From Owenia fusiformis (lineage: Eukaryota > Annelida > Polychaeta > Sabellida > Oweniidae), in contig CAIIXF020000004.1 of assembly GCA_903813345.2 (NCBI GenBank), positions 12,544,196 to 12,608,195 of the forward strand: a DNA stretch of 64,000 nt, written 5' to 3'. Of the stretch, positions 37,501 through 49,500 are shown one piece after another. A program made the position numbers and the translations under genes. The notes below the pieces were generated by a model that was given only the letters and a program-made list of their open reading frames with translations, ran no database searches and was not told where the DNA came from. The number at the start of each line of letters is the position of its first letter. The stretch's first letter is position 1.

Positions 37501-40500
37501 GAAGATTCAATTTATGGTGAAATTAGCATAACACCACAATGTTAGAGGAATTAATTATTAACATGACAAAATGTCACCACATGGCAAGTTATTGCAAGTG
37601 TTACACAAGGCACCTGCCATTTGTTACAGATGCCGAACACCAACCGCCGAACGCTGAACACCAACCACTGCCACAAAAAAGTTGGAGACTATATTAACAA
37701 TATATCGCCACTTGTGGTGACCTAAAAACTGTAAAAACTGAAAAATCACCTTTTCAAAGTCTCCATTTGGATGTCCTCGATCAAACTCAAGTAAATATTT
37801 TGAGATTTTTGAACCATTATCATTGCACGTCTGAAACAAAACAAACATTATTGTAATTAATTATCTAGATAATGACAATTCTGAATTGGGAGAAATCGAT
37901 TGATTTTTCTTTATAAATTCATCAACAAAAAATATCAAATTGTGATATTTCAAGGAGATCTGGGTTTGCACTCACTACTTAAAACTTGATCAAATCATGT
38001 AATCTCCTCTTTAAAACTGACATTCAAATCAATTTCAACAAAAATTCCAAAAATTAACTTCTACCTAAAAAGCCATACCAAATCAACTAAAAATTATAAA
38101 TAAAAAACTACTAATAACAAAATTTTTGTGGTGCCTACCCTCCCACCGCATGCACCTCAGCGCTAATGTTCTTATTACTTACTTTCCACCTTAATACAGG
38201 AGTTTAGCCTAGCTAGATAGTTGAAAATACTCTATAAACAGCCAATAGATGTCTAGCCCATTTTCAGGAAAAGAATCTTAGGCCTAAAGCAGTTCCCCAT
38301 TGAACCAACATGTAAAACATCACATTTATACTATGATTTTAACATCATAATGCTACCATTTCTGTTTCCTCATTCATTCAGAAAATCAACAGATCTTTAG
38401 GTTAGATCTTATATATCATTGGTATAAAGTTTTTTAGCCTTTTAAAACAACATAAATAATGGAAAATAAAGATGAATATTGGCTATTTTGTTTAAAATAT
38501 TTGGCTTGATGTTGGTCAGCTTAAATCACCAAAATGACCTGGGGTCAATAAGTTTATATAGCCACCAGTAAGATACTGCTTGTTTTAAGTGCAGCTTGAA
38601 TTACAATGTTTACTATTGTCCACATACTGATACAGGATAAAAGGTTAAGTTAACTAGATATTTAGAGATCATTCAGATATTTGATGCAGGATTTGAGAGT
38701 TTACATAGTTTTATAACTAATCCCAAATAATTTATTCGCAGACTAAGAAACTGATCTAATGTGCCAACTTACACTTATATTTGATATCATTGAAAATGTT
38801 TCTAAAGTTTTTTCTCCACACATTTTAATTAACGAATACTACAAAATGTAATTAGGCCATAAGAAGTAGATTCTTTGTTTTGCGTCCCCTTGCTTGCACG
38901 ATTTTGAGTAAATCAGAAAAAACAAACACATCCAAATAGCAATCACAAAGTCTGGAAGTACCATCGCATTTCGTTCAATCAGAGTCAGACAAAATGGCGG
39001 ATAATTTGATGTGCGTCAAAATGGACAGTGTTTTTGATTACTTTGGCATACATTGTGTATTTTCTTATTTTTACCCTTGAAATAGCTATATGTTTAAATA
39101 TACTGTATAGAATGTATAGATACATAGAAATTGGTATGTCATGCCCTTTCATGCCCTTGAAATGTATACATTTCTCAGCAAACAAGTTTGTGTTTTTTCT
39201 TGAGTTTGTGTTTGTTTTCCTTGTATCCTTGCATGATTTGGATTTTGCGAGGACGCAAAACAAAGAATCTACTTCTTATGGCCTTATAGATGTTAGATAT
39301 CTTGTACTTCCAGAAGAAATACTAAGAAGAAAGTAGATTAAATAATTCACATGTAATGTATGGCCCTGTAGTGACCCTTGACCAATTAGTCATTTTCCAG
39401 TTATATAACAGTTGGAAAAGATATATCTTTGATGTCTTTAAATAGATAACAATTTCATCATGACCTATGGCCCAAGAATTTTTTAAAATAAAAATAATTT
39501 TTTCAAAGAATCAAAGAAAAGGGTGAAAAATCTAGAGAATCCCCATACCTTCTATGTTATCATTTCCTGATTTTTTATCATATGACTGCCATCTATAAAT
39601 GGAATTAGCTAAGGCTAAAAGGGCTTATTGTAGGTGAGTCTTACTCCTGTTGGCAAGATCAGGGGGCAACAATATGTTCTTATTACTTACTTTCCACCTT
39701 AATTGTAGGTGAGTCTTACTCCTGCTGGCAAGATCAGGGGGCAACAATATGTTCTTATTACTTACTTTCCACCTTAATTGTAGGTGAGTCTTACTCCTGC
39801 TGGCAAGATCAGGGGGCAACAATATGTTCTTATTACTTACTTTCCACCTTAATTGTAGGTGAGTCTTACTCCTGTTGGCAAGATCAGGGGGCAACAATAT
39901 GTTCTTATTACTTACTTTCCACCTTAATTGTAGGTGAGTCTTACTCCTGTTGGCAAGATCAGGGGGCAACAATATGTTCTTATTACTTACTTTCCACCTT
40001 AATTGTAGGTGAGTCTTACTCCTGTTGGCAAGATCAGGGGGCAACAATATGTTCTTATTACTTACTTTCCACCTTAATTGTAGGTGAGTCTTACTCCTGT
40101 TGGCAAGATCAGGGGGCAACAATATGTTCTTATTACTTACTTTCCACCTTAATTGTAGGTGAGTCTTACTTCTGTTGGCAAGATCAGGGGGCAACAATAT
40201 GTTCTTATTACTTACTTTCCACCTTAATTGTAGGTGAGTCTTACTCCTGTTGGCAAGATCAGGGGGCAACAATATGTTCTTATTACTTACTTTCCACCTT
40301 AATTGTAGGTGAGTCTTACTCCTGTTGGCAAGATCAGGGGGCAACAATATGTTCTTATTACTTACTTTCCACCTTAATTGTAGGTGAGTCTTACTCCTGT
40401 TGGCAAGATCAGGGGGCAACAATATGTTCTTATTACTTACTTTCCACCTTAATTGTAGGTGAGTCTTACTTCTGTTGGCAAGATCAGGGGGCAACAATAT

Positions 40501-43500
40501 GTTCTTATTACTTACTTTCCACCTTAAATGTAGGTGAGTCTTACTCCTGTTGGCAAGATCAGGGGGCATCGGGGAGTCAGGTTCGGAACACTCCGTCTTA
40601 AAGCTGACTGGTTCACTAAGTGGTCCCGTATAATCATCATATAATGCATTCACTCTGTAAGTGTGATAAAAATGTTATTTTTATGTATAGTGGTGCATAG
40701 AAACCTGAAAGAGTGGTCAGATGTGAACATATTAACAAGAACACAAATGTGTACAAAATGTCCCCACCAATGGGTGATCCCATGAAATGGTTATCCTGAA
40801 AATGAGTAGACAAGACTTTACCAACACAATTTTAATTGATCCGTCACACAGTTAACTAGAAAACATGTAAACAAGACTTTACAGACAAGATTTTAGGATG
40901 GAAAATCCAAAATGGCTGCCTTGACATTTACCCAGAATGTCAAAAAACTAATCTGTTCCTAGATTTTCATACTAAGAATCATCCCTGAAAATATGACATT
41001 GATCTACCAAATGGTTCACCTGAAAACGCGTAGACAAGACTTTACAGACAAGATTTTAGGACAGAAAATCCAAAATGGCTGCCATGACATTTACACAGAA
41101 TGCCAAAAAACTAATCAGATCTAGATTTTCATACTAAGAATCATCCCTAAAAATTTGAAATTGATCTACAGAACGGTTCACCTGGAAATGCATAGACAAG
41201 ACTTTACAGACAAGATTTTAGGACAGAAAATCCAAAATGGCTGCCTTGACATTTGCCCAGAATGCCAAAAAACTAATCAGTTCTACATTTTCATACTAAG
41301 AATCATCTCTGAAAATTTTAAATTGATCTACCAAAGGGTTCACCTGAAAACGCGTAGACAAGACTTTACAGACAAGATTTTAGGACGGAAAATCCAAAAT
41401 GGCTGCCTTGACATTTACCCAGAATGCCAAAAAACAAATCAGATCTAGATTTTATAATAAGAATCATCCCTGAAAATTTGAAATTGATCCACCTAACGGT
41501 TCACCTGAAAACACGTAGACAAGACTTCACAGACAAGATTTTAGGACGGAAAAATCCAAAATGGCCGACAATAAAAAAGTGATTATGTGTTTTTGCTGAT
41601 TTCTTCTTACAAAATTATCACATATTACTACTGTTAATAATAACATAGGCTTTTACAACAAAGTAGATATGAAATTATTTATAAAGCTACTAAATAGTTA
41701 AAGTATGAAAACTCAAAAACACCATTCAATATGATACAAAGTATTATCGTGCGCTAACTTTTCTTAAGACATTCAAAATGGCTGACATGACTGAGCTAAC
41801 AGGTCCAAAACCTAATCAGATCTAGAATGAAGTGAGCTGAACAAGATGTTAAAGTTTAAAAAGCAACTGTGAAGCCATTTTTCTTAAAGTTTGCAGACAA
41901 GGATTTTAGCATTTGACTTCAAAATGGCCGACAGGAAGTAGGTATCGAGTTAAAATTTTTTCATCCACATCTGTATGCACTCATAAGTTATCCCTGAAAA
42001 TTTGAAGGTGATATCTGTAGCGGTTTTGGAGAAAACTCCTGGACGTACGGACAGACGGACGGACGTACGGACGGACAGACAGACGGACGCGCCTAGGCCG
42101 ACAATATGGCCCCACACTATGTGGTGGGGACATAAAAAGACAGCTCAGTTTCAAGCTTGCCAAAGTCCTATTCTGGCTTGTATATAAGGGAAAGTATATG
42201 AACAATCATATTGATTGCAATGTTCTACCAAGAGTTTTCTCAAGCAGGAGTACCATTCTTATCTTCATGGATATATCATTTGGTCAAACTATGCAAATTT
42301 TTCATACTTTTTGAATGGGTGCAAATAATTTTTGGCCTGCAAGCCTATTTCTATTTGCTGCAAGTGCAAGTCTATATTTAAAATTTCAAGTGGACAGTGG
42401 ACACCCAATTGGTTCAGAAATCAGATACTTCTAATTGATGAAAATAAAAGTGCATGCATGACAATAAAAATGTAAAAGTGTCTTGTCTCACCTTAAGAAA
42501 TACTCTGTGGCAGGCTTCAGATCCTTCAGTGTGATTTCTGTGGCATCGCCACTGAAAAACGAATAAAAAATATTTATATACATATTCACTGGGGGTTTCA
42601 TTTGTGTTTCATACTTACTGTAGAAAATGGGATTTTCATCTGCGAAATAAATGGTTTAATATATTTACTTTGGTTAGTGAGGTTTTATTTTTGTGTTCGT
42701 TTTTATAATTGATATGGCTTTTTACAATTATTATTGGGTTTGTCTTAGTATATATTTGCTTCAATATGCAGATTCATCTTCTTGTCTCTAGCAGTATGCT
42801 TTGCTTTTTTGTTTTTTAAATGTGAATCAAACCAAGTCCATTGGTTCAAAAGCAACGTTGTTTGAAGGGAAGACCCCTTATAATCACAATAATTTATGTT
42901 TACCTATAGACTAGTTTATATTTTCCCTCCCTCCCTTTATCCGAGAGTAGCAGCTCATATCTAAAGTCAGATGGGTCTAATGTGAATTCTGGTTCTGTGC
43001 TCTCTGGTGGGTTCAATTGTATTAAGGCACTTCGAGACTCTACATCTGATACCTAAAAATGAGACAATGATCATGTTTTTAAAATTGAAATATTTTGAAA
43101 ATGAGAGGAATTGACAAGAAATAAAGTAAACGGGCATGTAGTCGACACTCTAAATTGTATGGAAATGCAAGAAAATGATGTACTTCATTCAAATTTTAGA
43201 AAGAAATTGAGTGAAATAAGCATGAGCAGACAGACATTTTAGGTACTCCAAATCTGATACCTGTTAACATTGTGACCATGTCTTCAAAGGCAAATATTGT
43301 GAAAAAAGAGAGAAATCAGCAAGGAATAAAGTACACAGGGATGTAGCTAACACTCCAAAGCGTACAAAAATGCCGGAAAATGGAATAATTCATTCAAATT
43401 TTAGATAGAAATGGAGTGAAATAAACACGAGCAGACGGATATTGTCATTACCTTTGGAAGTTCCAGCTTTGAGAGTACCTCTTGGAATTTTTCTTCTTCT

Positions 43501-46500
43501 GTATCGATTTCATTTCCACTGGAGGAACTGCTATGTGGGTCATGTCGACCATCACCATTTACTGAAATATAAACATAGGCGTGAACTTTGAAAAACCAAG
43601 AAGAACTAGCTATAAACACAAATGACTTATATAAATGGAGAAAACTATAGGTGATTAAAAATGAACAGTTTAATGATAAATATAAATAAAAATGGCAAAT
43701 TGCAAGTAAATATCAGCAATGATGTCACAAAAACAACACAACTCTATGTTGTCAAGGCAACAAAAACATACCTCTGTGTTGTCGAGGTGACTGTGAGTTG
43801 GGAGAATGGTGGTGGTCCTGGCCGTACTTTCTGTGATGTTTTTCTTGTAATTTTCGTTTTTGTCTAGAAGTTCTGTCGTCTAAGCGTGGCGAGTGACCTG
43901 GCCCTGCAATGAGAAAATATAAAATAATGACTTATACAAATATATAAGATTATACATAATACTGTATATAAATGATATGATCTTTCTTTTTATTTCTGTT
44001 GAAAATGTGCCTAAATTTGGTCAAAATTAGCATATTTGTAAGTTTGGTCACAGTTTCATGACTTTGATCATGATTTGCATTTTGTGGCAAACTTCAAACA
44101 GTGCTGAAAAATTAGAAACCATCTCCCTGAAAACAAGCTCCCTCCCTCCTCCGATATCATCGTACAGGATAACAGGATACCTTCAACCATTTCTAATTTT
44201 TAGCAGAGTGAGTGTAAATTTCTTTAAGCGGTTTTCACAAACAATACATTGATTCAACATGGGAGAAAAAGATATGATGGTCATGTTATAAAATGGAAAA
44301 CTGATTAAGAATAAATGACAATAGTGAACGAAACAAGACACACAGTGATAAATATCGCACTTTGAAGAGCAAACTGGCCACCATGCAATTTACCCAGCAT
44401 GGCCAAAACCTAATCAGACCTTGGCACTAGTCTGCTCTTGCATCTGTAAACATTTCAAGTTGACAAGGTAAGCGGTTTTCCTGCAATTTTGATGACAAGA
44501 ATTTATTTGTAGTCTTGAACTTTGGGAAAATTTAGATAACATTGTTTGTGACCTAATTTGATGACCTTCGACCTTGAAAATTTCACTTTTTCAGACCTCA
44601 GTAGGTGTTTTGTAATTAAGCTGACCTAAATTTAAATCCAAAATATCAATTTAGAAAATCAAATTTTTGACCTTTTCAAGGTCACTGAAGGTCAACGAAA
44701 GGTCAAATCTGAAATCAAAGGTCAGATTTGAACTTCTGAGAACTTGTAGATGTTTTTAAAAAAAAAATTTGGTCAATTTGGAGCAAGTTGAAAAATTCAA
44801 AATGGCCGCCAAATTGAAAAATTCAAAATGGCCACCATGTAATTCAGCCAGCATGCCCAAAACCTAATCAGATCTTGGCAATAGTCTGCTCTTGCATCTG
44901 TAAAAATTTCAAGTTGAACGGATAAGTGGCTTTCCTGGAATTTTGATGACAAGATTTGTTGAAAAATTCAAAATGGCCGCCACGTAGTTTACCCAGCATG
45001 CCCTAAACCTAATCAGATCTTGGCACTAGTCTGCTATTGCATGTGTAAAAACTTCAAGTTGAACAGGTTAGCGGTTTTCTTGGAATTTTGATGACAAGAA
45101 TTGATTTGTAGTCTCAAACTTTGAGAAACTTGGATAACATCATTTGTGACCTAGTTTAATGACCTTGACCTTCGACCTTGAAAATTTAACTTTTTCAGAC
45201 CTCAGTAGGTGTTTTGTAATTAAGCTGACCTAAATTTAAATCCAAAATATCAATTTAGAAAATCAACTTTTTTGACCTTTTCAAGGTCACTGAAGGTGAA
45301 TGAAAGGTCAAATCTAAAATCTAAGGTCAGATTCGAACTTCTGAGAACTTGTAGATGTTTTTTAAAAAAAAATTTGGTCAATTTGGAGCAAGTTGAAAAA
45401 TTCAAAATGGCCGCCAAATTGAAAAATTCAAAATTGCCACCATGTAATTCAGCCAGCATACCCAAAACCTAATCAGATCTTGGCAATAGTCTGCTCTTGC
45501 ATCTGTAAAAATTTCAAGTTGAACGGATAAGTGGTTTTCCTGGAATTTTGATGACAAGATTTGTTGAAAAATTCAAAATGGCCGCCACGTAGTTTACCCA
45601 GCATGCCCTTAACCTAATCAGATCTTGGTACTAGTCTGCTCTTGCATCTGTAAAAATTTCAAGTTGAACAGGTAAGCAGTTATCCTGGAAATTTGATGAC
45701 AAGATTTGGTTTATGTCCCGCCCGCCCGCACGCACGCCCGCCCGCCCGCCCGCCCGCCCAACAGCACAAGACGACAACAATATAGCACTTTTTCAAAGTG
45801 CGATAAAAAAATCACAAATGTGGGACATACTCTAAATTGTATAGAAATGCAAGAAAATCTGACACTTCATTCAAATTTTGGAGAGAAATGAGTGAAAAGA
45901 GCATGAGCAGACGGACATTTTTACCTGGAGACTATAACATGTTAGAACAGTGTTATCATATCAATACTGTATTATTTTAATTTGACATATCATACATTAA
46001 TTAGCCAGTACATAAAACATAGAGGCTGTCATACATTAAAACCTAAAATAGAGTAAAAAATGGTAAAATTTCCATGAAATAACACCACAAACATTAACTA
46101 TAGACTTTAAATTACACAAAAACTCAAGAAAATCCTGGAGTTTATTCAATTTTTAGAGTGAAAATATGGAAAATAGGCAGGATTATTTACACTTTTGAGC
46201 AGATGAGAATAAACGTGACATACTTCAGCTAAATGCCTTGAATAATTAGCAATTTATTGAAATATATCGTCCATTAATTTATATGCAATGCACATACGCC
46301 TAATAATAATACTGCACGGATATTGCTTCATATTGATTTTTTAGAGATCTAACATATACATTCTCGTTTTTAATGATTTTAATACTGTGTGTTAAGGTGG
46401 TCCCTATATTGCAATTTTTACAAATGAGGTCAATCATTGAAAATCCCTCTCCAAGGATCCCTCTTAAAAGGAGCTATGATAATTGTCAAAATTATTAGCT

Positions 46501-49500
46501 CAGATTGTGAAATAAATAGTCAAAAACTGTTAAGATAACCAATTTTTCACAGTTTTTAAATTTTCAGCATATTACTCATTTTAAAAGACTTTAGCAGTAT
46601 GTTGCTACCGGACATGCCTTAATTAGAAATGACTTGAATTAGACACGTTACATATATAGAATAATATAGAAAACCTGACAACTGTCATATTTTACATTAC
46701 TAGGCATAACATGTCTCAAAATATACGCTGTAACAATTCGCTGATAAATATCCCAGAAACTACATACCCTGTAACATATTGATATCACGCTGAACTTTTC
46801 ACTTAATTATGAACTATTTAATCGGAGATAATCACAAATGCAATTGAAACAATATCATAAATCCACAAAAATATACTCAATATTTACAGAGAAAAAAATG
46901 TGTGATATTTACCATCCATTGTGTTTCATGCGGTAGCATATTACTATATAACCATAAACTATTAATAGTTTCAATATCCACATTTAATAGATTAAACAGA
47001 TAACGTTTTATGATAAATACAATTACAATGGAAAATTACAACAGAAAATATATATTACAGTGATGAAAAAATATTAAATCTATATAAATGTTATTAAATT
47101 GTAAGAAAGATTATAACTCAAAACTCAAAACAGTCACGGAGAGTAATGATTTGAAATGATTTGCAAGGGCATTACCAAAACATTGACCCTTACAAAAATT
47201 CATGTCAGTCTAGCCTGTCTATAAAGTACATGGATTTCTGCAATAATTCTGCCATAACATGAAAACTTTATCTCAATATCATATGTAATATATCTCAGTG
47301 CCATATGTAATATTTAGATCTGTTGACCATATGTTTCCATTTTCTAGTGTCAGTTTTTACTTAGTACAACTATGTGAGGAAAAGCATATTTCAATAATTT
47401 ATATCTGTTAATCATCAACCATTGTATTATCTATGCACGCGTTACATCAAAGCCTCTATTAACAATTAAATGAGCTTCGATATTATTATTGCTTTGCATA
47501 TTTATTATTGATATGATACAAATTGAATTTTCATTTTCCATACAGTATTTTGAAATCAGTAAGTTAGGGTTAGTGTCAGCGTGACATGATAAACAATCAG
47601 AAAATCATTTCAATTAAATTGATTTCTAAAGCTGATATGTTGAGTTTTTTTTTTCATTTAGTCGAGACTGAATTGTATTTTCTCCAATTTAATGAAAATC
47701 CAATTATTTCTTTATTTCCATGTTAACTAGTTGCACAAAATTGATTCAACCAATCAGGAGCAGACACCTGTTGCTACTCAGTAGAGTTTTATAGTACAAA
47801 ATCAATTTATAGATGGCAGCTATGGTAGAAAAAAAATATGAAAATCATTGCTGTTCTTGAGCAGCTCAACAAAGATGGTGAAATATATATCTTTTTATTG
47901 ACTCTTTAGATGTCATATCATGACATATTAGTCACTAAGGTAGAGCAGTTCTTCCCATTGTCGAGTTGAAGAACTGGTATCTTTATCCTGGCTAGAACCA
48001 TAGACAATTCTAGCCAGCGCCAGCCTTTTATCGAGTTAGCAGCACTCTAGTAATATCCGGTATAGGTCAGCAGTCATAGGTCAAAGACAAATCACAAGAA
48101 GTGCTGTGACCTGGGTTTGAACAGTAACCCCATCGATGCAATTGAGCTTTACCCTGAGGATTATAGGCTAGTAGGCTACACTCTGAGTATAGATAAAGTT
48201 CACAGTCGTCTTGAAAAGGGTAATAAGTGACTTGCTACTGACAAAAATTACATGCAGGCTTTCATTGTCAGGTATTATTTCTTGGGTTTGGTGAGCTTGT
48301 TTTTTTGTATGTGTAATTGAGGTTAAAAAGCCAACTACTGTCAAATAGCCCGTTTCAATGTATATAACATCATTCAATAAAATAAAATACTTAGTTCTCA
48401 TTCTCATATTAATCATGGAGTCAAGATGAAATTTTCAGAGACTGATGACAATATAATGTGTGTATGTGTGTATACTAACTATCATAAGTTTTTTCTTGCA
48501 ACTATTTCAACTTTTAAAATTCCTTAGGATGTATTGAACAATCTTTGTATGCTATTCAAGAGACTAATAACTGCTTTGATACAAAGAATCCCAATGAAAC
48601 TGTTAATTAGAGGTGTCAAGTATTAACCGGTTAACCGCCGATAATGCCTTGACCGGTCTGAGTTTTTATGGGCGGTTAGTTGACCGTGTATAATTCTGTT
48701 ATTTCCCGCGCTTATTTTGCATGCTAATCCGTTTGGTTTTATGGTGTCAGTTTCACGTAAGCTACTCATACATGTCATAAGTCCCATAACTCCTTACAAA
48801 CATCCAATCAGCAACTTTAATCCCTGCCACATTGCTTTCCCGCGCTTACTTTGCATTTTAATCTGTTTGTTTTTCAAGTGTCAGTTTCATGTGAGCTACT
48901 CATAGATGTGATAGGTCCGATAATTCCTTACAAACATCCAATCAGCAACTTTAATCCCTGCCACATTGCTTTCCCGCGCTTACTTACATAGAATAGCGTA
49001 AAGCTTGACGAACGTAAAAAATAAACGCCGATATATCATTTTTCCAATTTTTTTCAACTTTCAAGATCGAAGATGAAGATTTCATTTGAAATTATAAGTT
49101 CAAATTTCCCGCCGGTTAACCGACTTTAACCGGTAAAAACCCCCGGTTAACCGGTTAATGCTCAAGCGGTTAATTGACACCACTACTGTTAATACAGCAA
49201 AAATGAAAGAGCATGTCGAACTAACTAACCGTATTAATGCCGTGGTCACATTTGCTCCGATTTTCAGTACCGGCGCCCGGCCGATGAGTATTTTGTTCAA
49301 AATTGTATTCAGATTTGAACAAAATACTCAATCGGCCGGGCGCCATAGTGAAAATCAGTGCAAATGTGACCATGGCATAAGCGATGGAAATATATCAAAT
49401 GAGAAAAAAATAAATCGATGATGGAAAACTTTTCGTACCTTGTGGCTGTGACTGTTGATGTATATGCTGATGGCCATGTGTACACTGTGTGGGGGGAGGG

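Noticed and set aside
39625-40653. 342-codon single frame as one uninterrupted coding exon
   Set aside because: Only the first 139 bases match FNDC3; the rest repeats the exon end and donor. The family sequence continues precisely from the first donor into exon 8, so the simplest model ends the exon at 40516.
41981-42205. Minus-strand frame with RLSVRPYVRPSVRTSRSF
   Set aside because: Translation of the GACGGACG microsatellite and right end of the element at 40759; such peptides are common artefacts of this repeat type.
45706-45891. Plus-strand frame with RTHARPPARPP
   Set aside because: Pure product of the CCCG microsatellite within the dispersed element.
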